Shown one piece after another: positions 1 to 8,782 of a stretch of 64,000 nucleotides of DNA. The translations under genes and the position numbers were made by a program. Source of the stretch: JAJCYK01 sp965224285 (GTDB taxonomy: Bacteria; Bacteroidota; Bacteroidia; Cytophagales; Cyclobacteriaceae); NCBI GenBank assembly GCA_965224285.1, contig OZ245043.1:2170001-2234000 (forward strand). The letters are read 5' to 3'. The notes under the pieces are model-generated. The model was not told the origin of the DNA, did no database searches, and saw only the letters and a list, made by a program, of their open reading frames with translations. The stretch's first letter is position 1, and each line of letters begins with the position of its first letter.

Positions 1-1144
1 GGCGGAAAATGAACTACTGGATGGCCCGATAGAGGGACTCAACCCTACTCAACAACAGGCATTCCTCAGTGGTGATATTGCTTTTAATGACGAGATCTTC
101 TCCCCAGCTACCGGCTTAGGGCCTATTTTTGTTTCTACCTCCTGTGGTGGATGCCATGTTGGCGACGGAAAAGGCCATCCTTCCACTACATTGACCAGAT
201 TTGGACGCATGCAGAACGGCACCTTCGACCGGATGCTGGATGCCGGCGGGCCGCAATTGCAAAATCGGGCCATTCCGGGATTTATAGCTGAAGAAATCCC
301 TCCCGAAGCTACCGGCATTACCAGACTGGTAGCTCCGTCGGTAACCGGGCTGGGCTTAATTGAAGCAGTGCCGGATCAAACCTTAATAGACCTGGTAGCA
401 CAGCAAAAAGCAGAGGGCGTGGTCAGTGGGGAGCTTAATTACGTGACTCCTCCTGAATTTTTTCAAGCCAAACCTCATCATCAACCTAATGCCCAGGGCC
501 AGTACATTGGAAGGTTTGGCAAGAAGTCCGGCTCTATCAACTTGCTTCATCAGACAGTAAATGCCTATAAGCAGGATATTGGAGTAACATCGGACTTCGA
601 TATCGAAGACCCCATTAACTTTGCGGTGGCCGAAGGCAATGTGGACCCGGTAGGTGATCCGGAAATTCCCGCCGCCACTGTGGAGACGGTAGTTTTTTAT
701 CTGCAAACTTTGAAACCTCCCCTACGCAGAAATCCCGATGATCCCTTGGTACAAGCCGGTGAAGACCTCTTTGAGTCCATTGGCTGCGCCAATTGTCACT
801 TACCCACACTACAATCGGGCGTCAGTAATATAGCATCCATATCACAGAAGGAATTCCATCCCTATACCGATTTGCTTATGCACGATATGGGACCGCAACT
901 GGACGATGGGTTTATTGAGTCTACGGAGAAGAGCGGTGAATGGCGCACTCCGCCTCTTTGGGGGATCGGCCTGGCAGCAGACAGCCAGGGAGGTGCGATT
1001 CACTTGATGCACGACGGCAGGGCTAAATCACTGGAAGAAGCAATTTTGTTGCACGGTGGTGAAGCAAATGCTTCCAGAGAATCCTTCCAACAACTTACCA
1101 GTGAACAGCAGGAACAAGTACTGGCATTTCTTAGATCATTATGA
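1..1144 (+). CDS. Di-heme oxidoreductase (DHOR/DUF1111-type), 5'-truncated by window edge
   Basis: The frame is open from base 2 with no start, so the N-terminus lies outside the window; about 380 residues are visible. Two c-type heme motifs are seen: CGGCH (bases 143-157) and CANCH (bases 785-799). The order, a first heme followed by GDGKG and a C-terminal heme followed by a region with HxGRA (MHDGRA) and a LHGGEA segment, fits the DHOR family of putative di-heme peroxidases/thiol oxidoreductases, which act in the periplasm. The stop overlaps the Rieske gene start by ATGA, so the two are translationally coupled. In many Bacteroidota such genes sit beside imelysin-like iron genes; here the partners are a Rieske protein and a porin instead. 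The substrate cannot be told from sequence. Confidence 0.85.
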   Translation, partial: AENELLDGPIEGLNPTQQQAFLSGDIAFNDEIFSPATGLGPIFVSTSCGGCHVGDGKGHPSTTLTRFGRMQNGTFDRMLDAGGPQLQNRAIPGFIAEEIPPEATGITRLVAPSVTGLGLIEAVPDQTLIDLVAQQKAEGVVSGELNYVTPPEFFQAKPHHQPNAQGQYIGRFGKKSGSINLLHQTVNAYKQDIGVTSDFDIEDPINFAVAEGNVDPVGDPEIPAATVETVVFYLQTLKPPLRRNPDDPLVQAGEDLFESIGCANCHLPTLQSGVSNIASISQKEFHPYTDLLMHDMGPQLDDGFIESTEKSGEWRTPPLWGIGLAADSQGGAIHLMHDGRAKSLEEAILLHGGEANASRESFQQLTSEQQEQVLAFLRSL

Positions 1145-1560
1145 AAAAGACGGGACGTCGAGAATTTATCAGGCATACTACAGCCATAACCGGAGCGCTA
1201 TGTATGGGTACTGCCGGGCTTACTGCCAGCTGCTCACCGGTCACCTATGTCAACGCCACCCGTGACGGGCAATCCATGATCGTTAATAAGGAAGCATGGG
1301 GTGAAACAGACTTTGTACTAGTGAGAAACCAGGCTCTTCCCGCCCCAATTTATTTACGGAAGAAGGAAGCAGGTTACCTGGCGGTACTGCTGGAATGCAC
1401 CCATAAGCAATGTGAAGTGCGACCGGGAAGCAACAGCCTTAAATGCCCCTGCCATGGTAGTGAGTTTAACCGGGATGGTCAGGTAACAGAGGGCCCGGCA
1501 GAACGTGATCTCCATTCCTTTAAAGTGACCGACGACGACCTATATATCTACATTACATGA
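1141..1560 (+). CDS. Rieske [2Fe-2S] lipoprotein, bc1-type cluster motif
   Basis: 139 residues. The N-terminus has a twin-arginine-like GRREFI followed by a hydrophobic stretch and a lipobox-like TASC (Cys31), so it is probably exported folded and lipid-anchored. The cluster ligands are visible: Cys86-Thr-His88 and Cys102-x-x-His105, with extra Cys91 and Cys104 in the positions that form the disulfide in bc1/b6f-type Rieske proteins (CTHKQC and CPCHGS). It is a single-domain protein without oxygenase catalytic domain, so it is an electron carrier. It overlaps both neighbours by ATGA: the di-heme oxidoreductase upstream and the porin downstream, suggesting it passes electrons to or from the di-heme protein. 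That pairing is inference. Confidence 0.9.
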   Translation: MKKTGRREFIRHTTAITGALCMGTAGLTASCSPVTYVNATRDGQSMIVNKEAWGETDFVLVRNQALPAPIYLRKKEAGYLAVLLECTHKQCEVRPGSNSLKCPCHGSEFNRDGQVTEGPAERDLHSFKVTDDDLYIYIT

Positions 1561-2762
1561 AAAAGTATTTGATATTAGGCTGGTTTTTAGGGGGCTCACT
1601 GCTACTTGCAGATAATGTCCTGGGCCAAGCCGACACTACTCAGACCACTAACAAGGACGCAATCTTCAATCGGCCTTTCGTACTACAGCGGCAAATGGGC
1701 ATAACCCAAACTGCCATTGGGGGATACATAGAGGGCAATACCAATTATTTCAATACCGACGGGGTGAGTGAAGGCTTTTCCATGGAATTGCGTCGTTTTA
1801 ATATCTTCCTCTACAGTACGGTGGGTGATCACATCAGATTTATATCAGAAATCGAATTTGAGCACGGCACAGAAGAAATCGCCATTGAGACCGCTCTTTT
1901 GGATTTTGAAATAGATCCAGCCTTGATATTCAGAGCTGGGATCCTGCTCCCTCCCATAGGTTATTTCAACCAAAATCACGACGGACCCAAATGGGAGTTT
2001 ATTGACAGGCCATTGGTCTCCACCACCATAATACCTTCTACCCTATCAGAAGTGGGCATGGGGTTTCACGGTGATCTTAACTGGGGTCCTGGATTGATGA
2101 CTTATGAATTATATCTGGTAAATGGTTTACAGGATGGTGTGGTGAACAATAATGTAGGAAGGACAGATCTGGTATCAGGAAAAGAGGGAGAACGATTGGG
2201 GGAGGATAATAACGGGAGCCCCTCCGTAACAGGGCGCCTGGGTTTCAAGTTGCCCTCCCTTGGTGAATCCGGATTGTCGTTCTACGCCGGCCGATACAAT
2301 ACCTATGAAGAAGACGGCCTTACCCTGGATGAAAAGAGAAGTATTTCTTTATGGGCCTGGGACTACAACCTGAGTTGGAACAAACTTCATATACTGGGAG
2401 AATGGGCATTGGTATCTATCAATGTACCATCGGTTTTAGGGCCGGCATTTGGCAATCGTCAATGGGGGTTCCACACCGACCTTATCTATCCATTGCGTTC
2501 AGGGAAGTTATGGCAATGGGAGCGCACTACTCTTAATGCCAATGTGCGACTGGAGTTTGTAGATTACAATGTTGGGGAATTCATAGAAACCGGAGCCAAT
2601 CGTTTTGACGAGGTTTGGTCTGTAGTGCCTGGGTTTAGCCTCCGGTTCGGCACCAACACGGCCCTAAAAGCCAACTTCAGATACCGTTGGGAAAGGGATG
2701 TACTGGGCAATCCAACTATAAAAACCGTAGGATTTCAGTTCGGATTTGCCAGTTATTTTTAA
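1557..2762 (+). CDS. Outer-membrane porin, phosphate-selective porin (OprP/OprO)-like
   Basis: 401 residues with an N-terminal signal peptide (hydrophobic core up to about residue 20, cleavage near LGQA). The mature part has alternating short aromatic-rich strands typical of a beta-barrel and ends in ...FQFGFASYF, a C-terminal aromatic as expected for a barrel. Segments such as RRFNIFLYSTVGDHIRF and the RAGILLPPIGYFNQNHDGP region resemble OprO/OprP-like porins of Bacteroidota. It starts within the stop of the Rieske gene (ATGA overlap) and ends the coupled three-gene operon. It may admit the substrate used by the redox proteins; substrate specificity is not readable. Confidence 0.75.
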   Translation: MKKYLILGWFLGGSLLLADNVLGQADTTQTTNKDAIFNRPFVLQRQMGITQTAIGGYIEGNTNYFNTDGVSEGFSMELRRFNIFLYSTVGDHIRFISEIEFEHGTEEIAIETALLDFEIDPALIFRAGILLPPIGYFNQNHDGPKWEFIDRPLVSTTIIPSTLSEVGMGFHGDLNWGPGLMTYELYLVNGLQDGVVNNNVGRTDLVSGKEGERLGEDNNGSPSVTGRLGFKLPSLGESGLSFYAGRYNTYEEDGLTLDEKRSISLWAWDYNLSWNKLHILGEWALVSINVPSVLGPAFGNRQWGFHTDLIYPLRSGKLWQWERTTLNANVRLEFVDYNVGEFIETGANRFDEVWSVVPGFSLRFGTNTALKANFRYRWERDVLGNPTIKTVGFQFGFASYF

Positions 2763-2771
2763 GTAAATTTG
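2745..2771 (+). promoter_or_regulatory. Bacteroidota-type promoter for the DUF4136 gene
   Basis: A TTTG (2745-2748) and a perfect TAnnTTTG -7 box, TAAATTTG (2764-2771), lie 22 bases before the ATG at 2794. The 15-base spacing is slightly short of the usual range, so the -33 part is weak. Confidence 0.45.
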
Positions 2772-2793
2772 AGAAAACTCAAGTTTATGGATT

Positions 2794-3330
2794 ATGCCAG
2801 CTAACCGGTGGGTTCTGTTGATCCTGGGTCTATATTGCAGCTGCAGCAGTGGCAAGGTGATTACTTACCCTCATGCAAATGCCCGGTTCGAGCAATATCG
2901 CACTTATAAAATCGCGCCACACCAGAAAATCGCCGAGTTATCGGCTGAAGGTTATGCCAGCTATCAGAAACTGGATCAGGTAATTGCCCATGGACTGGAG
3001 GAAAAAGGCTACCGGTACCACCTGGATGCCGATCTGATCGTCGATTACAGTATAAGCAGCAGCCTCAGCCAAAATACCAGGAACAACAACTATGGACGTT
3101 ATCCATGGTACTACAACGACTATTACTATGGTACCAATCGCAATGCCCAGCAGCAAGTTGAGGCATTGATTGAAATAGTAGCAAAAGACACCGGCACCAG
3201 GAAACAGGCCTGGACTGGAACCGCCGACCTTACTCTGCGTAGCCGAAAATCCGATAACCTGGAACGCATCATGCTGAAAATCCAGGAAATAATTGCCCAA
3301 TTTCCCCAAAAAACCTCCGAAAATCCCTGA
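2794..3330 (+). CDS. DUF4136-domain lipoprotein
   Basis: 178 residues. A short hydrophobic N-terminus ends in LYCSCSSG, a lipobox-like site, so this is likely an envelope lipoprotein. The body matches the DUF4136 pattern seen in many Bacteroidota lipoproteins: FEQYRTYKI near the start, an EEKGYRYHLDADLIVDYSIS segment around residue 70 and a C-terminal W-T-G-T-A-D-L strand followed by a helix. A central Tyr/Asn-rich stretch (about residues 100-115, many Y and N) is low complexity and probably an exposed loop. It has its own -7 box and is separated by 31 bases from the porin gene, so it need not be part of the redox operon. The function of the family is unknown. Confidence 0.8.
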   Translation: MPANRWVLLILGLYCSCSSGKVITYPHANARFEQYRTYKIAPHQKIAELSAEGYASYQKLDQVIAHGLEEKGYRYHLDADLIVDYSISSSLSQNTRNNNYGRYPWYYNDYYYGTNRNAQQQVEALIEIVAKDTGTRKQAWTGTADLTLRSRKSDNLERIMLKIQEIIAQFPQKTSENP

Positions 3331-3419
3331 AATAAGTCATTTTGTCACCCACTTTATGGCTAATTAAACTAACTCTCCGTGTTTGGTATATATTTTGCAA
3401 TAAATTGGATTGAAAGGTG

Positions 3420-3434
3420 AAAGGAGGCATAATG
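3420..3434 (+). promoter_or_regulatory. Strong Shine-Dalgarno of the hsp20-like gene
   Basis: AAAGGAGG (3420-3427) followed after four bases by ATG (3432-3434). Full complementarity to the canonical 16S tail is unusual here, since other genes in this window show no such element. Confidence 0.75.
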
Positions 3435-3824
3435 AATTTATTAAATAATAAAAAAGTCTTAAGAAAATTGTTGCGTCAAGCTGACGTGCTTAATACCCTA
3501 TATGGTGGTCATGCCCAGCCTAGAGTTAATATTAACAAGGGCCAGGAATCATTGACCATCGAGGTGGATATACCGGGATTGAATTCCGACGCTTTTAATG
3601 TGATGTTGGATTATCGGAAGCTTTTGGTTACCGTTAACATCAAGCATCCCTATCTGGAGGAAGCTGTGGAACACCCCTTATTTGCCCGGGTATTTCAGCT
3701 GCCACCTGAAGTGGATTCAGATCGCATTAGCGCTGCCTATTTAAAAGGAAAATTGCGGGTCAATTTGCCTTTTGTACAGCAAACTCGCCAACAACAAAGA
3801 CGAATAAATATACAAGAACAGTAA
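3432..3824 (+). CDS. Hsp20/alpha-crystallin-like small heat-shock protein
   Basis: 130 residues from the ATG at 3432. A longer GTG frame begins at 3417, but AAAGGAGG at 3420-3427 is a perfect Shine-Dalgarno four bases before the ATG, which decides the start. The alpha-crystallin domain spans about residues 35-120: a VNINKGQESLTIEVDIPGL strand pair, then RVFQLPPEVDSDRISAAYLKGKLRVNLP, the hallmark of Hsp20 (hydrophobic strand, A-x-Y/L-K-x-G-x-L). The C-terminal extension lacks a clear I-x-I except INIQEQ. Members act as ATP-independent holdases in the cytoplasm. The N-terminal arm is short. A terminator follows directly, so it is transcribed alone. Confidence 0.85.
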   Translation: MNLLNNKKVLRKLLRQADVLNTLYGGHAQPRVNINKGQESLTIEVDIPGLNSDAFNVMLDYRKLLVTVNIKHPYLEEAVEHPLFARVFQLPPEVDSDRISAAYLKGKLRVNLPFVQQTRQQQRRINIQEQ

Positions 3825-3852
3825 AAGAGGGGCATCAGTCCCTTCTTTTTTT
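3825..3852 (+). terminator. Intrinsic terminator after hsp20-like gene
   Basis: Stem AAGAGGGG / CCCTTCTT (8 pairs, one G-U), 7-base loop, then a run of T to 3852. It lies directly behind the stop codon of the Hsp20-like gene. Confidence 0.75.
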
Positions 3853-3963
3853 GCTGCCTGCTGGGATAGCGTGATCGATTGATCAATCTTATCGTTAATA
3901 CCCCTGGTGGTATTTCCCGGGTTTTCCTACATTTACAACGTAGACCTCTTGAAGCCATCCTAA

Positions 3964-6900
3964 ATGATTCACTTTTTCTCCGGTCACCTAGGGCCGGTGT
4001 TTGCCGTTCAATCCGACCATAAGCTCACTGATAAAGATTTTACTAAACTCAAATGGCTGCTTGCAGATGTGGAATCCGTGGCCGAAGAATGGGATGGGTA
4101 TCACGTCGGTCCACGCCGGGAGATGATCACTCCATGGAGTACTAATGCCGTTGAGATCACCTTAAACATGGGAATTAGGAACATTCAAAGAATTGAACGT
4201 TTTATCCCCGCAGAATCCGATTACTCTTTCGATCCTATGTTGGAAGCGCTCTATCAGGGCCTGGATCAGACCATTTTTGATATCGATCAATTGCCCCAGG
4301 AGGTAATATATATATCAGATATCGCCGCCTATAATCAAAAGGAGGGCTTGGCTTTAAGTGAGGAGGAGATCGATTACTTGCAAAATGTAAGCAGGACTTT
4401 AAACCGTCAGTTAACCGATAGTGAGATATTTGGTTTCTCCCAGGTCAATTCTGAACACTGTCGACATAAGATCTTCAATGGTCGCTTTATAATCAATGGA
4501 GAGGAAAAGCAGAAAACCTTATTTCAATTGATAAAGGACACCTCAGCTAGCAATCCCAACCATCTAGTATCAGCTTATAAAGACAATGTGGCATTTGTAA
4601 AAGGACCTATTATCCAGCAATTCGCTCCTAAGCGTCAAGATGTTCCTGACTATTTTCAGCTTACCGAAATTTCCTCCGCCATTAGTATAAAAGCTGAAAC
4701 CCATAACTTTCCCACCACGGTTGAACCATTTAACGGGGCTTCTACCGGTACCGGGGGTGAGATTCGGGATCGCATGGCCGGAGGGCAGGGCAGTATGCCA
4801 TTAGCAGGTACTGCCGTATATATGACCCCTTACAGCCGCACCGGTTCAGGAAACAAAGCCTGGGAAGAGAGAATTCCGGAGAGAAATTGGTTGTACCAGA
4901 ATCCTCTGGATCTGTTGATCAAAGCCTCAAATGGGGCCAGTGATTTTGGCAATAAATTTGGTCAACCTCTGATCTGTGGCAGTGTATTAACTTTTGAATA
5001 TCAGCAGGATGCCAGCTTAGTCAGCTACGATAAGGTGATAATGCTGGCGGGCGGGGTAGGTTATGCCCATCTGGATCATACCCAAAAAGAACATCCCAGG
5101 ACGGGAGATCATATTGTAGTTTTAGGAGGCGATAACTACCGCATTGGCATGGGTGGCAGTTCGGTAAGTTCGGTCGCCACCGGAGAATATACCTCGGGTA
5201 TTGAGCTGAATGCGGTGCAAAGAGCCAATCCTGAGATGCAGAAAAGGGTGGCCAATACCATCAGGGCCTTGGCTGAACAAGATATTAATCCCGTAGTTTC
5301 CATCCATGACCACGGAGCCGGGGGCCATCTGAACTGCCTGTCAGAATTGGTGGAGGAAACCGGCGGGGTAATTGATCTATGGAAGCTCCCAATCGGCGAC
5401 CCTACCCTAAGCGCGCGGGAGATCATCGGCAATGAAAGCCAGGAACGGATGGGGCTGGTAATGTCGGAGGAGCATATCGATCAACTAAAGCGGATAGCGG
5501 AGCGGGAGCGTGCTCCCTGCTACCTGGTGGGCACCATAACCGGGGATAATCATTTCACTTTCCAATCCCGCCAGGGGCCTAATCCCATGGATTGGGACCT
5601 GAAACATCTTTTTGGCAGTTCACCCCAAACCGTGATGCTGGATAAGCATCTGGCCACCGAATTTGAAGAGATTCAATATTCCCCAGACCGATTTGAGGAA
5701 TACCTCAGCCAGGTATTGCAGTTGGAAGCAGTAGGATGCAAGGATTGGCTGACCAATAAAGTTGATAGGTCAGTAACCGGTAAAGTCATGCTGCAGCAAA
5801 CTGCCGGCAGTATACAGTTGCCATTGAACAACCTGGGTCTGGTAGCACTGGATTACCAAGGTACTAACGGAGTGGCTACCTCTCTGGGTCACGCACCTGG
5901 AATAGCGCTAATAAATGCTGCGGCGGGTTCCCGCATGGCAGTTGCCAAAGCCCTGACTAATCTTTTGTGGACCCCTATTGAATCAGGTTTAAGGGGTATT
6001 TCCTTAAGTGCCAATTGGATGTGGCCAGTTAAAAACCCTGGCGAAGCGGCTAGGCTTTACCAGGCAGTTGAAGCTCTGAGTGAATTCGCCATAGCACTGG
6101 GGATAAATGTACCTACGGGAAAAGATTCGCTCAGCATGGTACAAAAGTACCCCGAGGGTCCTCAAGTATCGGCACCGGGAACCGTAATCGTAAGTACAGT
6201 GGCCACAGCCCACACTCCTGCCAAAACCATCCAACCGGTTCTAAAAGAAATCGAAGGGAGTACCATGGTATATATACCGTTTACTGAGGAGCCCTTTTCA
6301 CTGGGAGGCAGCAGCCTGGCTCAGGTTCTGGGTAAAATGGGCAATACTACACCAGATATCCAGCACCCCGGATATTTTAAGACCGCTTTCGAGGCCCTGC
6401 AGGAGCTGGTAACCGGCGAGCTGCTTTTGGCTGGTCATGATATATCCGCCGGAGGGCTGATTACCACCCTATTGGAAATGACCTTTACCCATAATGAATG
6501 GGGGCTCGACCTTGACCTGACTGCGCTCAGTAAGGATATGGTACCAAGTTTATTCAGCGAGAACCCCGGGGTAGTGGTGCAAACCAGTAAACTTCCCCAA
6601 GTGGAGAGCGTACTGCAATCCGCAGGGCTGAAGTTTTATAAGATTGGTCATGTAGTCCGTGACTTTACCCTACAACTACAGGCGGAGCGGCCGTACCGGC
6701 TTGATTTAAGGGAATGGCGACAAATTTGGTACAGCACATCATTTGAACTGGATCAACACCAATGCCGGGACTCATTTGCTGAATACCGTTTTAAGCATTA
6801 CTGGCAGCAACCTTTACAATATCATATCCCCCGTGAAATTAAGGAGCTTGAAGTTATCCGGGACACTCAATCAGACCGTGGAAGACCCAAGGCTGCCATT

Positions 6901-7650
6901 ATCAGGGAGAAAGGAGTAAACGGCGATCGGGAAATGGCCTTTGCCTTATACCATGCGGGTTTCGAGGTAAAGGATGTGCATATGACCGACCTTATCTCCG
7001 GAAGAGAAGATCTGCGGGAAATTCAGTTCATGGTATTTGTGGGGGGATTCAGCAATTCTGACGTGCTGGGTTCAGCCAAAGGATGGGCAGGCGCCTTTCT
7101 GTACAACGCCAAAGCCCGGAAAGCCCTGGATAATTTTTACCAGAGGAAAGATACCTTAAGTTTGGGTGTGTGCAACGGCTGCCAACTGATGATGGAGCTT
7201 GGAGTGGTATATCCGGAATATTCAGCACATCCCTATATGACCCATAATGATTCCGGCAAATTCGAGTCATCATTTTTGAATGTCACTATTCCGCCTAACC
7301 GCAGCGTAATGCTTGAAAGCCTGGCCGGAAGCCGGCTGGGGATTTGGGTAGCGCACGGTGAAGGCAAGTTTAATTTGGATGGGCCCAAAGAGAATTACCA
7401 TATAGCCGCTTACTACAGCTATGGCGATTATCCCGGAAATCCCAACGGATCCCACTACAACGTAGCCGCTATGGCTTCTCATGACGGGCGTCACTTGGTA
7501 ATGATGCCTCATTTGGAACGTTCTATTTTTCCCTGGCAGTGGGCATACCAGGATGGTTTACCTGAAAAGGCGGTGGTCACTCCTTGGATGCAGGCGTTCG
7601 TTAATGCCAGGGAGTGGGTACTCAAGACCCGTGAGCTTCATTCCCATTAG
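3964..7650 (+). CDS. purL: Phosphoribosylformylglycinamidine synthase, large fused form
   Basis: 1228 residues, the length of the single-chain FGAM synthase that converts FGAR, glutamine and ATP to FGAM in step four of purine synthesis. Visible landmarks in order: the SEHCRHK motif of the ATP site near residue 168, the ETHNFPTTVEPFNGA segment with a following GTGGEIRD, a second AIR-synthase half, and a C-terminal glutamine amidotransferase domain with nucleophile Cys1070 in GVCNGCQ and the HGEGKF/HLERSIFPW region. All catalytic motifs are intact. A TACATTTA (3929-3936), one base off the -7 consensus, may be its promoter. The gene stands alone, followed by tRNA-Gln. Confidence 0.97.
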   Translation: MIHFFSGHLGPVFAVQSDHKLTDKDFTKLKWLLADVESVAEEWDGYHVGPRREMITPWSTNAVEITLNMGIRNIQRIERFIPAESDYSFDPMLEALYQGLDQTIFDIDQLPQEVIYISDIAAYNQKEGLALSEEEIDYLQNVSRTLNRQLTDSEIFGFSQVNSEHCRHKIFNGRFIINGEEKQKTLFQLIKDTSASNPNHLVSAYKDNVAFVKGPIIQQFAPKRQDVPDYFQLTEISSAISIKAETHNFPTTVEPFNGASTGTGGEIRDRMAGGQGSMPLAGTAVYMTPYSRTGSGNKAWEERIPERNWLYQNPLDLLIKASNGASDFGNKFGQPLICGSVLTFEYQQDASLVSYDKVIMLAGGVGYAHLDHTQKEHPRTGDHIVVLGGDNYRIGMGGSSVSSVATGEYTSGIELNAVQRANPEMQKRVANTIRALAEQDINPVVSIHDHGAGGHLNCLSELVEETGGVIDLWKLPIGDPTLSAREIIGNESQERMGLVMSEEHIDQLKRIAERERAPCYLVGTITGDNHFTFQSRQGPNPMDWDLKHLFGSSPQTVMLDKHLATEFEEIQYSPDRFEEYLSQVLQLEAVGCKDWLTNKVDRSVTGKVMLQQTAGSIQLPLNNLGLVALDYQGTNGVATSLGHAPGIALINAAAGSRMAVAKALTNLLWTPIESGLRGISLSANWMWPVKNPGEAARLYQAVEALSEFAIALGINVPTGKDSLSMVQKYPEGPQVSAPGTVIVSTVATAHTPAKTIQPVLKEIEGSTMVYIPFTEEPFSLGGSSLAQVLGKMGNTTPDIQHPGYFKTAFEALQELVTGELLLAGHDISAGGLITTLLEMTFTHNEWGLDLDLTALSKDMVPSLFSENPGVVVQTSKLPQVESVLQSAGLKFYKIGHVVRDFTLQLQAERPYRLDLREWRQIWYSTSFELDQHQCRDSFAEYRFKHYWQQPLQYHIPREIKELEVIRDTQSDRGRPKAAIIREKGVNGDREMAFALYHAGFEVKDVHMTDLISGREDLREIQFMVFVGGFSNSDVLGSAKGWAGAFLYNAKARKALDNFYQRKDTLSLGVCNGCQLMMELGVVYPEYSAHPYMTHNDSGKFESSFLNVTIPPNRSVMLESLAGSRLGIWVAHGEGKFNLDGPKENYHIAAYYSYGDYPGNPNGSHYNVAAMASHDGRHLVMMPHLERSIFPWQWAYQDGLPEKAVVTPWMQAFVNAREWVLKTRELHSH

Positions 7651-7699
7651 TAAATGTCAATTTTTAATGCTATTCTTTTTCTATACATCTAAAAACCAC

Positions 7700-7707
7700 T
7701 ACATTTG
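7700..7707 (+). promoter_or_regulatory. -7 box (TACATTTG) of the tRNA-Gln promoter
   Basis: A perfect TAnnTTTG element 16 bases before the mature 5' end of the tRNA. No clear TTG at -33 is seen. Confidence 0.5.
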
Positions 7708-7723
7708 TACCCTCAAATTCCCA

Positions 7724-7796
7724 TGTCCGATGGTGTAACTGGCAACACGTCTGATTTTGGTTCAGAAGAGTCTAGGTTCGAGCCCTAGTCGGACAA
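7724..7796 (+). tRNA. tRNA-Gln (anticodon TTG)
   Basis: 73 bases fold as a full cloverleaf: acceptor stem TGTCCGA/TCGGACA, D stem GTGT/ACAC, anticodon stem TCTGA/TCAGA with loop TTTTGGT and anticodon TTG at its centre, T stem CTAGG/CCTAG with loop TTCGAGC, discriminator A. The 3' CCA is not encoded (CGA follows), so it would be added after transcription. It reads CAA and, by wobble, CAG codons. Confidence 0.95.
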
Positions 7797-7809
7797 CGAA
7801 ATTGAACGG

Positions 7810-7829
7810 ATCCCGATAACTATCGGGAT
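7810..7829 (+). terminator. Palindromic hairpin after tRNA-Gln
   Basis: ATCCCGATA / TATCGGGAT with a two-base AC between, a near-perfect palindrome 13 bases after the tRNA. There is no T-run, so it may mark a processing or pausing site rather than a classic terminator. Confidence 0.45.
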
Positions 7830-7844
7830 TCATTATATAGGAAC

Positions 7845-8771
7845 ATGTCTACAGTAAAGATCTTTTCAGGATCAGCCTCAGGAAACCTGGCCAACAAAAT
7901 CGCTCAATCCTACGGAGTGAAGCTTGGCGCCCTTTCTCTAAATAAATTCAGCGATGGGGAGATGTGTCCCAGCTTCGATGAGTCGGTCAGAGGTTGTGAT
8001 GTATTTCTGATACAATCCACTTATCCGCCCGCAGATCATATCCTGGAGTTGTTATTAATGATCGACGCCGCCCGAAGAGCCAGCGCCAAGCATGTCACGG
8101 TGATCGTTCCATACTTCGGCTATGCCCGCCAGGATCGAAAAGACAAACCCAGGGTGTCTATTGCAGCTAAGCTCAATGCCAACCTGCTTTCAGCTGCAGG
8201 GGCCGACCGTCTGATGACCCTGGACCTTCACGCAGGTCAGATCCAGGGTTTTTTCGATTTTCCAGTGGATCACCTTTACGGATCAGCTATATTCGTACCG
8301 TATCTGAGACAGCTAAATCTGGACAATATTGTATTTGCTGCCCCGGATGTGGGCGGAGTGGGCCGTGCCAGGGCTTTTGCCAAATATTTTAAAGCGGAAT
8401 TGGTAGTATGTGATAAACATCGTAAAAGAGCCAACGAAGTAGCCTCCATGCAGGTGATCGGAAATGTAGAAGACGCCGATGTAATACTGGTTGATGATTT
8501 GGTGGATACCGCCGGCACCATCTGCAAGGCCACCCAAGTAATAAGAGAGAAAGGAGCCCGAACCGTCAGAGCATTGGCCACTCATGGTGTATTATCCGGC
8601 AATGCTCTGGAAAATATAGAGAACTCCCCGTTGGAAGAAATGGTAATTACCGATACCATTCCCCTAAAGCAGGAACATCCGAAACTCCACGTACTGTCTG
8701 TGGCCAACTTGTTTGCCAACGCTATCAAAGAAATCAGGACCCAAGGGTCTATTAGTTCATTATTCATTTAA
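7845..8771 (+). CDS. prs: Ribose-phosphate pyrophosphokinase (PRPP synthetase)
   Basis: 308 residues, full length. It makes PRPP from ribose 5-phosphate and ATP, feeding purine, pyrimidine, His and Trp synthesis. Seen: the PYFGYARQDRK flexible-loop/catalytic segment (about residues 88-98), the TLDLHAGQIQGFF stretch (about 125-137) and the PRPP-binding VDDLVDTAGT loop near residue 215-224. All are the class I pattern. It follows tRNA-Gln and precedes rplY by only 11 bases, so prs-rplY are co-transcribed, a common pairing in bacteria. The start ATG has no Shine-Dalgarno. Confidence 0.97.
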   Translation: MSTVKIFSGSASGNLANKIAQSYGVKLGALSLNKFSDGEMCPSFDESVRGCDVFLIQSTYPPADHILELLLMIDAARRASAKHVTVIVPYFGYARQDRKDKPRVSIAAKLNANLLSAAGADRLMTLDLHAGQIQGFFDFPVDHLYGSAIFVPYLRQLNLDNIVFAAPDVGGVGRARAFAKYFKAELVVCDKHRKRANEVASMQVIGNVEDADVILVDDLVDTAGTICKATQVIREKGARTVRALATHGVLSGNALENIENSPLEEMVITDTIPLKQEHPKLHVLSVANLFANAIKEIRTQGSISSLFI

Positions 8772-8782
8772 ATATTAATTGC

